Part shown: one piece after another, positions 1 to 5,310 of the stretch
Layout: every line of letters starts with the position of its first letter
Numbering within the stretch: position 1 is the first letter of the stretch
NCBI GenBank assembly: GCA_030698575.1
Contig: JAUYMQ010000085.1
Location: 1-6,335, forward strand
Origin: Deltaproteobacteria bacterium
Lineage (GTDB): Bacteria; JAUYMQ01
DNA length: 6,335 bases
Reading direction: 5' to 3'
Notes under the pieces: generated by a model
Told to the model about the DNA's origin: nothing
The model's input: only the letters and a program-made list of their open reading frames with translations
Databases searched by the model: none
Position numbers and translations under genes: made by a program

Positions 1-327
1 GGCGGAGAGAAGCAGGATCCGAGCTATAAGGAAGTCTCCGCGGGGGGCACGGGCCACGCGGAGGCCGTGCAGGTTGTCTACGATCCCGCCCGGATCACCT
101 ACGAGAAGCTCCTCGATGTCTTCTGGCACAACATCGATCCCGTGGCCGTGGACCGGCAGTTTTGCGACGCGGGGACGCAGTACCGCAGCGCTGTCTTCTA
201 CCATGACGAGACGCAGCAGCGACTGGCGGAGGTATCGAAGAAGGGGCTGGAAGCGTCGGGGCGGTTTGATCAGCCGATCGTAACGGAGATCGTGAAAGCC
301 TCGACGTTCTATCCTGCCGAGGACTAA
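1..327 (+). CDS. msrA: Peptide methionine-S-sulfoxide reductase MsrA, 5'-truncated by the window and ended by a premature stop
   Basis: MsrA reduces methionine-S-sulfoxide in proteins and free methionine, using thioredoxin-derived electrons, and repairs oxidative damage in the cytoplasm. The frame is open from base 1. It shows the family signatures in order: D-P-S-Y-K-E-V-S-x-G-x-T-G-H-A-E-A-V, then V-V-Y-D-P, L-L-D-V-F-W-x-x-I-D-P, G-T-Q-Y-R-S-A-V-F, T-E-I-V, and F-Y-P-A-E-D at the end. The N-terminal G-C-F-W active-site motif lies upstream of the window, so the GTG at 67 and any ATG inside are not the real start. The frame ends at TAA 325-327, exactly where MsrA proteins continue with Tyr in the A-E-D-Y-H-Q motif. 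If the TAA is real, the product lacks about 35 C-terminal residues, including a likely recycling cysteine. Family assignment is secure; whether the gene works is doubtful. Confidence 0.85.
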   Translation, partial: GGEKQDPSYKEVSAGGTGHAEAVQVVYDPARITYEKLLDVFWHNIDPVAVDRQFCDAGTQYRSAVFYHDETQQRLAEVSKKGLEASGRFDQPIVTEIVKASTFYPAED

Positions 328-435
328 CACCAGGACTACTACAAGAAGAATCCCGCCCGCTACAAGCTCTACCGCTACGGCTGCGGACGCGACCAGCGGC
401 TGGAGGAGATCTGGGGCCAGGACGCGGGGCACTAG
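328..435 (+). pseudogene. msrA: C-terminal remainder of MsrA, in frame after the premature TAA
   Basis: The same reading frame continues past the TAA for 35 more codons to TAG 433-435. It encodes H-Q-D-Y-Y-K-K-N-P, then R-Y-K-L-Y-R-Y-G-C-G-R-D and L-E-E-I-W-G. These match the normal end of MsrA proteins with a C-terminal recycling Cys (codon 382-384 here). No ribosome binding site or start codon opens this piece, so it would be made only by readthrough. Perfect preservation of frame and motif after the stop suggests a single-base change (TAC or TAT to TAA) that is either very recent or a sequencing or assembly error. The next gene is convergent, with its stop 42 bases downstream. Confidence 0.75.
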
Positions 436-477
436 CAGGAACTATCTATCTCCCAATCCCGACTGTAACAACTGCTT

Positions 478-1110
478 TCAAGGCGCGGGCCTGCGCCAGA
501 CGGTTGCCAGCCAGGGTTGTCGCTCGCGCGGCAGGCCGGTGGGACGGTAGTAGTGGGCCACCTCCTCGAAACCCGCGGCCGACACGTAGCGGCGCCACGT
601 GTCAGGCGCATGATAGACGCCATAGCGCCCGCCGTTCCACCCTTCCTGGTCGCGCCCGTGCGGGTTCGAGCTGAATAGCACCCCGCCCGGTTTCAGGGTC
701 GCGCGCAACTCGAGCAACACCCGCGGCAGCTCCTGGCTGGGCACGTGAAACAGCGCGGCGTTGGCGAACACGCCGTCGAAATGCTCCTCCGGCAGATCGA
801 GCTCGATAAAATCCTGTTGCCACACTTCACAGCCACTATTGTCTCGCGCCATGAGCGCCATATTTGAGGCACCTTCCAGACCTACTGCGAGGTGACCGAG
901 TTCGGCAAATACCTTGAGGTCACGACCGGGCCCACAGCCAAAATCGAGTATTGCAAACGGTGATCCACCCTCGATGTATCGTAATAGTGAATCGATGTTC
1001 TGGCTGACGTCGTGATTGCGCGTCCCCTCCCAGAAGTCCTCCGCGACCTCGTTGTAGGATTCCAGCGTCAGGCGGGAAAGGCTCTTCGGGTCTTGTGGCT
1101 CGATTTGCAT
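478..1110 (-). CDS. Class I SAM-dependent methyltransferase
   Basis: This 210-residue protein is a soluble Rossmann-fold methyltransferase that transfers a methyl group from S-adenosylmethionine to an unidentified acceptor. Motif I is I-L-D-F-G-C-G-P-G-R-D at residues 54-64. The acidic ribose-binding residue is probably E79 in G-L-E-G-A-S. Q99-D100 fits the adenine-binding region. F-D-G-V-F-A-N-A-A-L-F-H-V-P (111-124) is the motif after strand 4, and L-K-P-G-G-V-L-F (139-146) is the usual motif after strand 5. The N-terminal Y-N-x-x-A-x-x-F-W (19-27) is common in small methyltransferases of the UbiE/TehB-like groups. The length is normal for a single-domain enzyme. A weak purine-rich site (AGGGAC on the - strand) precedes the ATG. 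The gene is convergent with msrA, and no partner gene reveals the substrate. Confidence 0.9.
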   Translation of the reverse strand: MQIEPQDPKSLSRLTLESYNEVAEDFWEGTRNHDVSQNIDSLLRYIEGGSPFAILDFGCGPGRDLKVFAELGHLAVGLEGASNMALMARDNSGCEVWQQDFIELDLPEEHFDGVFANAALFHVPSQELPRVLLELRATLKPGGVLFSSNPHGRDQEGWNGGRYGVYHAPDTWRRYVSAAGFEEVAHYYRPTGLPRERQPWLATVWRRPAP

Positions 1111-1684
1111 TGGCTGTCCCTACCACAAATCCCGTCAGGCTTGCCCGCTCATCACCGGCCCGTCGATGACGTCGAGGAGGAAGCGGCCTGACCTTCCATC
1201 CGGGCGAGCAGATCCGAATAGTAGGTCCTGGCGCGCTGCAATCGTTCATGGACACCCATTCCGACGGCGTCCTCGGGCGAATTCACGAACTCCAGCCCAA
1301 CCTGATCGATGATCCGGAGCTGCTTCCGGGCGATGGCCGGTCCCCGTTCAGTGCTCCACGTGGGTCGGAGCCCGTGGCCACGCCGGTTTCGGAGGTGAAA
1401 AGTTTGCGTCAGGAAACAATGCGCGAGGGAACGGATGCAATTCTTGCGATACTTGCCACCCGATGTGTGCGGGCGTGGGGCTTGCTGCGGCCGGCGAGGG
1501 GTTCGCCTAGTCGAGCGCCAGGCGCTGGAACGCGGCTTTTCCGGTCCGCGGACGGCCGGCGCTCCTGCGCATGAAGCAGGGCACGAGACTTGCATCGGCA
1601 TCTTGGGATCGTTGCAACCGACGCCGGCGGCCCCTACGCTGCTTCGAGATCGCGGGAGCTACCTTCGAAGAGGAGGCAGGGGCA
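1111..1684. other. 574-base stretch without a convincing gene
   Basis: No recognisable gene lies between the methyltransferase start and the membrane-protein ribosome binding site. A frame on the - strand is open from 1601 to 1152. Its first two thirds are Arg/Pro/Ser-rich and look like noise. Its last roughly 60 residues (about 1152-1330) look more protein-like, with I-I-D-Q-V-G-L-E-F-V and V-H-E-R-L-Q-R-A-R-T-Y-Y-S-D-L-L, but match no family I can name and have no clear ribosome binding site. They could be the tail of a decayed gene that once preceded the methyltransferase. Near the right end, TTGCAA (1612-1617) and TACGCT (1635-1640), 17 bases apart, are a weak promoter candidate for the membrane protein. 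Confidence 0.4.
1671..1676 (+). promoter_or_regulatory. Ribosome binding site AGGAGG that fixes the membrane-protein start
   Basis: A perfect AGGAGG lies 8 bases before the ATG at 1685. The same frame is open from an ATG at 1571, but that extension is Arg-rich, non-hydrophobic and lacks such a site. The start at 1685 is therefore preferred. Confidence 0.85.
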
Positions 1685-2179
1685 ATGAAAACGAGAACCG
1701 AGCAGTTGATTACAGAGGGCCTGATCAGCGGCGCGATCGGCTACGCGGCTGTCGTGCTCTTTTTTCTCATCTTGAACCTTTTCGCGGGGAGGTCGCCCTT
1801 CTTCACTGCGGCGCTTCTCGGACAAGCATTTTTCTATGGCTTGAACGACCCGGCCGATGTCGTCGTCTGGGCCGGACCGGTGATTGCCTACAACGGCCTC
1901 CATCTGATCATCTTCCTCGCGCTCGGCGTGCTCGCCGCCTGGCTCGCCGCACTTGCGGAGCGGGGGCCCGAGTTCTGGTACATCTCCATCCTCGTTTTCC
2001 TCTTCATCATCTTTCACGTCTACGGCGCCCTGCTGCTTCTCACAGAGCCCTTCCGAAGCGTCTTCCCGGTCTGGCAGTCGTTCGCGGCCGGCACCCTGGC
2101 CTCCGTGGGGATGGGTTCGTTTCTGGTCTGGGCTCGTCCAGAGCTGAGGCGCGAGCTCCAGGAGTACCGGGAAGAGTAG
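1685..2179 (+). CDS. Small integral membrane protein with four predicted helices, function unknown
   Basis: This 164-residue protein has four hydrophobic segments at about residues 12-34, 65-91, 97-119 and 131-149. The N-terminus is short and charged, and the C-terminal tail is charged and probably helical (R-P-E-L-R-R-E-L-Q-E-Y-R-E-E). It is very likely an inner-membrane protein. Polar residues in or near the helices include Y69, N70 and H73 in helix 2 and H111 and Y113 in helix 3. They could line a site or bind a cofactor, but that is only inference. I do not recognise the family, and no signal-peptide cleavage site or known motif is visible. The start is set by the AGGAGG 8 bases upstream. 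The gene faces the GMC oxidoreductase gene tail to tail with 25 bases between stops, so they are not co-transcribed. Confidence 0.85.
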   Translation: MKTRTEQLITEGLISGAIGYAAVVLFFLILNLFAGRSPFFTAALLGQAFFYGLNDPADVVVWAGPVIAYNGLHLIIFLALGVLAAWLAALAERGPEFWYISILVFLFIIFHVYGALLLLTEPFRSVFPVWQSFAAGTLASVGMGSFLVWARPELRRELQEYREE

Positions 2180-2196
2180 CAGCGGGCTTGGGCTGC
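2179..2196. terminator. Weak stem in the gap between convergent genes
   Basis: Arms GCAGC (2179-2183) and GCTGC (2192-2196) can form a 5-base-pair stem over an 8-base loop just after the membrane-protein stop. It lies in the 25-base gap before the stop of the opposite gene. There is no T tract on either strand, so termination is only suggested by position. Confidence 0.2.
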
Positions 2197-2204
2197 GTTA
2201 CAGG

Positions 2205-3839
2205 TCAATCATTGCTGGATCGACCCCCTGTCTCGGACCAATCGCCCTCGCGGGCCGGCTTGACGTAACTCATGGCGTGCTCGGTCAGGGCCGTGATCGA
2301 GAGACTCGGGTTAACGCCGAGGTTTGCGCCGATCATACTTCCGTCGCAGACGTACATGTTCTTGTAGTTGAAGACGCGGTTCCGCGCGTCGATCACCCCT
2401 TCCCGCGCGCTGGCGCCCATGGCCGCGCCGCCGAGAATGTGGGCGGTCGTCGGCACGTTGAAGAGGATCTCGGTGACGGCTGTCGTCGGCATGCCGTTTA
2501 TCTGGTCGGCCATCTTCTCGGCGAAGCGGTTGGCCTGGGGGATGTAAGTCGCGATTCCCTTCCCGCCGATCTCGGTCTGGAGCTTCTTCCGGAACGGGGG
2601 GAAGATCGAGCGGGTGAGCCGCAGCCGGATGTGGGTGTCGAGCGTCTGCATCACCAGCAGGATGAGGCTCGAGCGTGCCCATCCCCGCGGGTTCAGGGCG
2701 CCAAGGGACCTTAGGGGGTGCCGCAGAATCAGCCCCAGCCAGGCGAGAATCCGGCCTATGCCGGGCTTGCCGTGCGTCATGATCGTCGCGCTGAGCGCCA
2801 TCGCGTCGGAGCCCTTGGGATAGCGTACCGCCTCGATGTGGGTGTGCTCGTCGAGGTAGAAACCCGATCCAATCGCGATGCCGTCGGACATGTCGAGCTT
2901 CTCGTCGCGCGTCCTGACACCGATAATCGATTCCGAGTTGGTCCGGACGAAGTTTCCGACCTGGTCGCTCAGGTTCGGCAGCGATCCCTTTTCGCGCGCA
3001 TCCAGGAGGAGCTTGACCGTCCCCAGAACGCCTCCGGCGAAGATTACACCTTGCGCGCGGAAAACCTTTCGCTCCTTCGACCGGCGCGTCGAGCTGACAG
3101 TGTGCACCTCGTACCCCCGGCTGCCGTCGGCCGTGCCGTCCAGCGGCTTCACGTCGACGACGAGGGTTTCCGGAACGACCTGAGCGCCGTTCTTCTCGGC
3201 GAAGTACAGATAGTTCTTATCCAAGGTGTTCTTCGCGTTGTAGCGGCATCCCACCATGCAACCGCCGCAGAAGTTACAGCCCGCGCGATCAGGCCCCTCG
3301 CCGCCGAAATAGGGATCGGGCACCGTCTCTCCGCTCTTCCCGAAGAAGACGCCCACCTCCGTCGGATAGAAGGTCTCGTCGCGTCCCTGCTCCTTGGCGG
3401 CAGCCTGAAGAAGCTTGTCGGCGGTGCCGAGATAGGGGTTCGTGGTGACGCCGAGCATTTTCCGGGCCGTCTCGTAGAAGGCGGGCATGACCCCCTTCCA
3501 GTCGTTCAGATGGCGCCACTTGGAATCGGTCCAGACCTTGTCGGGCGGGACGAGCAGTGTGTTGGCGTAGACCAGCGAGCCGCCGCCCACTCCCACGCCG
3601 CTCAGCACCCATATGTGCCGGAAGAGCGTCATGCGGAAAAACCCGTGGTTCCCGAGCGAGGGACCCCAGAAGTATTTCTTGCTCTCCCAGTTCGTTTCGG
3701 GGAAATCCTCCGTCCGGTAGCGCTTGCCCATCTCCAGCACGCCAACCCGGTAGCCTTTTTCGGTCAGCCGGTGGGCAGCCACGCTCCCCCCAAAGCCCGA
3801 GCCGATGACGATGAAATCGAAGTCGTGTGCCTTCTCCAT
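2205..3839 (-). CDS. FAD-dependent GMC oxidoreductase, ChoD-like (putative cholesterol/steroid oxidase family)
   Basis: This 544-residue flavoenzyme probably oxidises a hydroxyl group of a sterol or other hydrophobic alcohol. From memory of the family it resembles Mycobacterium ChoD along its whole length, but the substrate here is inferred. The N-terminal FAD-binding Rossmann motif is I-G-S-G-F-G-G-S (12-19), with E35 as the ribose-binding acid. A second GMC motif, G-V-G-V-G-G-G-S-L-V-Y-A-N, is at 81-93. P-D-P-Y-F-G-G-E-G-P (174-183) leads into a cysteine cluster, C188-x2-C191-x2-C194-x3-C198. The likely catalytic His is H467 in T-A-H-I-L-G-G-A. C-D-G-S-M-I-G-A-N-L-G-V-N-P-S-L-S-I (498-515) holds the C-terminal GMC signature with N510. 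No signal peptide is seen; hydrophobic stretches near 361-373 and 390-397 may aid membrane contact. The start at 3839 has an AGGAGG 5 bases upstream; an in-frame ATG at 3977 would add 46 residues that do not fit the family and lies upstream of the candidate transcription start. Confidence 0.93.
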   Translation of the reverse strand: MEKAHDFDFIVIGSGFGGSVAAHRLTEKGYRVGVLEMGKRYRTEDFPETNWESKKYFWGPSLGNHGFFRMTLFRHIWVLSGVGVGGGSLVYANTLLVPPDKVWTDSKWRHLNDWKGVMPAFYETARKMLGVTTNPYLGTADKLLQAAAKEQGRDETFYPTEVGVFFGKSGETVPDPYFGGEGPDRAGCNFCGGCMVGCRYNAKNTLDKNYLYFAEKNGAQVVPETLVVDVKPLDGTADGSRGYEVHTVSSTRRSKERKVFRAQGVIFAGGVLGTVKLLLDAREKGSLPNLSDQVGNFVRTNSESIIGVRTRDEKLDMSDGIAIGSGFYLDEHTHIEAVRYPKGSDAMALSATIMTHGKPGIGRILAWLGLILRHPLRSLGALNPRGWARSSLILLVMQTLDTHIRLRLTRSIFPPFRKKLQTEIGGKGIATYIPQANRFAEKMADQINGMPTTAVTEILFNVPTTAHILGGAAMGASAREGVIDARNRVFNYKNMYVCDGSMIGANLGVNPSLSITALTEHAMSYVKPAREGDWSETGGRSSND

Positions 3840-3844
3840 GGGCC

Positions 3845-3850
3845 CCTCCT
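3845..3850 (-). promoter_or_regulatory. Ribosome binding site AGGAGG for the GMC oxidoreductase
   Basis: A perfect AGGAGG on the - strand lies 5 bases before the ATG at 3839. The FAD-binding strand begins eight residues after this ATG, as is usual for the family. It therefore decides against the longer in-frame start at 3977. Confidence 0.88.
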
Positions 3851-3868
3851 TTCGGATCCGGCGCCTTT

Positions 3869-3894
3869 CCGGTCGGGAAACGGCTTCCCGCCGG
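3869..3894 (-). promoter_or_regulatory. Hairpin in the leader of the GMC oxidoreductase gene
   Basis: A 10-base-pair stem can form from CCGG-T-CGGGAA (3869-3879) and TTCCCGCCGG (3885-3894). It has one bulged base (3873) and a 5-base loop. Outer bases GCGCC (3861-3865) and GGCGC (3893-3897) offer an alternative longer pairing. It sits 18 bases upstream of the ribosome binding site, so it could stabilise the mRNA or influence translation. It matches no riboswitch I know. Confidence 0.4.
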
Positions 3895-3957
3895 CGCTTT
3901 CCATCGACCTGAAAGCTCGCCCTGAGCCTAACCCCGCGGCAGCCCGGGCGCACGAAA

Positions 3958-3987
3958 AATATCGCCCCGGCCCGCACACGGTTTCAA
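3958..3987 (-). promoter_or_regulatory. Candidate sigma-70-type promoter for the GMC oxidoreductase
   Basis: On the - strand, TTGAAA (3987-3982) is followed after 18 bases by GATATT (3963-3958). Both resemble the -35 and -10 consensus in an otherwise GC-rich region. Transcription would start near 3950 and give a leader of about 110 bases containing the hairpin. A chance match cannot be excluded. Confidence 0.35.
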
Positions 3988-4245
3988 GTTTCGCCCAAGC
4001 CGAAAGGCTGCATCCGGTTCGAATGGACCAGCGAAGGCCAGCGCCCGGTTGAGGATGTGTTACAAGTCGATTCAGGAAGCGCAGGCCAAATAATTCGCCA
4101 TGCACAGGCCTGCCTGTTAGCTTTGATACAAACCGGGGCATTCTCCCGTGGGCCCCGTGGAGGCTCCCCCATCCTGAAGGAACACCAGGGTGAAGCGTGC
4201 CTTTCGCCGGTTTCTGCCGTGAGGAACTACCTGTAGGAGAATCGT

Positions 4246-5022
4246 ATGCTCAAACTCTACGACAATCCCTTCAGCCCCTTCGCCCGCAAGGTAAGACTGG
4301 TCCTGGCTTACAAGGGCCTCCCCTTCGAGCGAATCGACGCGCTGGCCCTCGATCGGCACGATGACTTGGTGCGCGCCAATCCGCGGGCCGAGGTGCCGGC
4401 GCTCGACGATGACGGATTCATCGTCGTGAACTCTTCTCACATCGTCGCTTACCTGGAAGACCGCACCCCTTCTCCCCCCGTTCTTCCTGGCGATCCGAAG
4501 CAGCGCGCCGCGGCCCGGTCCTGGGAAAGAATGGCCGATTCGCTGCTCGACGCCGTCATCCATGACATCTCGATCTGGGGCTGGCCCACGCATCACCGCG
4601 AGGATCGTCCTCCCGAGGGGCTTTACGAGGCGGGTCGAAGCGACCTGCTCGGGTTCATGGGGACCATGGAGTCGGCGCTGGGGGGGGAGGGCTTTTTCTG
4701 TGGCGAGCTTTCTGTGGCCGACTTCGCGATATTCCCCCATGTCACAGCGCTGAAACCGCTCGGCATTCTCTTCGACGCTGCTGCGCATCCGAAGCTGGCC
4801 GCGTGGTTCCGGCGCATGCGATCGCTCGAGGTAGTTCAAGATGATCTGGAGTACGTGAAGGCGATGGCCCTGGAAAAGTTCGGCAGCGCCGCGATGCCCT
4901 ACGAGTCGGAGAAGATCGTCTGGCGGGGAGACCGGATCGAGTGGCTGTTCGCCAGAGGGTTTCACGCGTGGTGGATGGTGGAGCTGGAAGCGGGGCGCGC
5001 CATCGTGCCATCGTGGCTCTAG
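4246..5022 (+). CDS. Glutathione S-transferase family protein with extended C-terminus
   Basis: This 258-residue cytosolic protein has the two-domain GST fold, which normally binds glutathione and conjugates or reduces electrophiles. The N-terminal thioredoxin-like domain (about 1-75) begins L-K-L-Y-D-N-P-F-S-P-F-A-R-K-V-R; S10 is the likely catalytic-position residue, and no Cys is present there. E49-V50-P51 carries the cis-proline. N62-S63 sits where most GSTs have Glu-Ser to hold the glutathione gamma-glutamyl group. The helical domain has the N-capping motif S156-V-A-D159 within G-E-L-S-V-A-D-F-A-I-F-P, and H-P-K-L-A-A-W-F at 181-188. Residues from about 205 onward form a tail that most GSTs lack, rich in Trp (W226, W233, W242, W243, W257). 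A ribosome binding site AGGAG (4235-4239) lies 6 bases before the ATG. The substrate is unknown, and glutathione use is inferred from the fold. Confidence 0.9.
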   Translation: MLKLYDNPFSPFARKVRLVLAYKGLPFERIDALALDRHDDLVRANPRAEVPALDDDGFIVVNSSHIVAYLEDRTPSPPVLPGDPKQRAAARSWERMADSLLDAVIHDISIWGWPTHHREDRPPEGLYEAGRSDLLGFMGTMESALGGEGFFCGELSVADFAIFPHVTALKPLGILFDAAAHPKLAAWFRRMRSLEVVQDDLEYVKAMALEKFGSAAMPYESEKIVWRGDRIEWLFARGFHAWWMVELEAGRAIVPSWL

Positions 5023-5052
5023 GGGGGATGCAACGCTCCGGGGTCGGTTCGC

Positions 5053-5072
5053 GAATTTGCATGTGCAAATTC
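5053..5072. repeat. Palindrome with 9-base arms, operator-like
   Basis: GAATTTGCA (5053-5061) and TGCAAATTC (5064-5072) are exact inverse complements separated by two bases. It is AT-rich in a GC-rich setting and has no T tract, so it looks more like a dimeric-protein binding site than a terminator. It begins 30 bases after the GST-like stop, an unusual place for an operator. Confidence 0.7.
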
Positions 5073-5088
5073 AAAAACTGAGCTGTGC

Positions 5089-5103
5089 TTGGCGTATTGC
5101 CAA
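5089..5103. repeat. Inverted repeat TTGGC-N5-GCCAA
   Basis: Five-base arms at 5089-5093 and 5099-5103 are separated by GTATT. Its centre is about 33 bases from that of the palindrome at 5053-5072, roughly three helical turns. It could be a second protein site or a chance repeat. Confidence 0.45.
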
Positions 5104-5130
5104 TTAGGCGGCCATGGGGAGCTCGAATAG

Positions 5131-5157
5131 TCCCCGCCGAGTCCTTCGTAGCGGGGA
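5131..5157. repeat. GC-rich hairpin with 7-base-pair stem
   Basis: TCCCCGC (5131-5137) and GCGGGGA (5151-5157) pair perfectly over a 13-base loop. No T tract follows on either strand, so it is not a classical terminator. It could still block convergent transcripts or protect a 3' end. Confidence 0.5.
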
Positions 5158-5294
5158 AGCCTATGGTAGAACGGCCTCCGGGGTAACCTCGCCGAATCGC
5201 TGATTCTCAGCCACAAATTGGAATTCGCTACCCGCAGGTCATGGTGGTGGAAAACGATCTGGCAGCGAAACGTTCTTTTTTTCACTCCTTTTTG

Positions 5295-5306
5295 CGGCGA
5301 TCGCCG
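5295..5306. terminator. Palindrome beside T/A-rich tract at the 3' end of the hydrolase gene
   Basis: CGGCGATCGCCG is a perfect 12-base palindrome starting 5 bases after the hydrolase stop on the - strand. There it is followed by CAAAAAGG rather than a T tract. On the + strand the T-rich runs lie before it, which is the wrong order for a terminator of the GST-like gene. Termination is therefore only a weak suggestion. Confidence 0.2.
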
Positions 5307-5310
5307 GCCG

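Larger units (their letters stand above)
3840..4245. other. Divergent intergenic region between the GMC oxidoreductase and GST-like genes
   Basis: This 406-base stretch separates two divergent genes. The left part holds the ribosome binding site, hairpin and promoter candidate for the GMC gene. The right part (about 3990-4234) must hold the promoter of the GST-like gene, but I see no convincing -35/-10 pair there. It has a short inverted repeat, ACAGG (4104-4108) and CCTGT (4113-4117), next to an AT-richer patch (TAATT near 4090). Open frames across it are extensions or shadows of the flanking genes. Confidence 0.5.
5023..5310. other. Convergent intergenic region rich in inverted repeats, no gene
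   Basis: This 288-base stretch lies between the tails of the GST-like and hydrolase genes. It contains a near-perfect AT-rich palindrome (5053-5072), a TTGGC-N5-GCCAA repeat (5089-5103) and a GC-rich hairpin (5131-5157). Short hairpins occur around 5194-5211. T-rich runs occur near 5274-5293 on the + strand, and a perfect 12-base palindrome lies at 5295-5306, just beyond the hydrolase stop. A - strand frame spans the region but has no ribosome binding site and no recognisable protein motif. Confidence 0.6.

Noticed and set aside
1435-2268. A 277-codon + strand frame overlapping the membrane protein
   Set aside because: It is Arg/Pro-rich, overlaps the hydrophobic protein in another frame and lacks a ribosome binding site.
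3840-3977. A 46-residue N-terminal extension of the GMC oxidoreductase
   Set aside because: It is Arg-rich and unlike the family. It lacks a ribosome binding site, and its start lies upstream of the probable transcription start.
2718-4052. A 444-codon open frame on the + strand opposite the GMC oxidoreductase
   Set aside because: It is the antisense shadow of a well-supported gene in GC-rich DNA. It has no ribosome binding site and no protein motif.
4117-4965. A 282-codon open frame on the - strand opposite the GST-like gene
   Set aside because: The opposite strand encodes clear GST motifs with a good ribosome binding site, and the antisense product matches nothing recognisable.
5089-5103. 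Exact match to the eukaryotic NFI site TTGGC-N5-GCCAA
   Set aside because: The window is plainly bacterial, so that factor is irrelevant. The match is kept only as an inverted repeat.
5150-5215. Possible tRNA-like fold suggested by GGTAGAACGGCCTCC
   Set aside because: There is no T-loop GTTCGAATCC, no matching acceptor stem and no anticodon arm.
5297-5304. GCGATCGC, the HIP1 octamer abundant in cyanobacteria
   Set aside because: I noticed it only here, and nothing else in the window suggests a cyanobacterium. It is part of a larger palindrome by the hydrolase stop.
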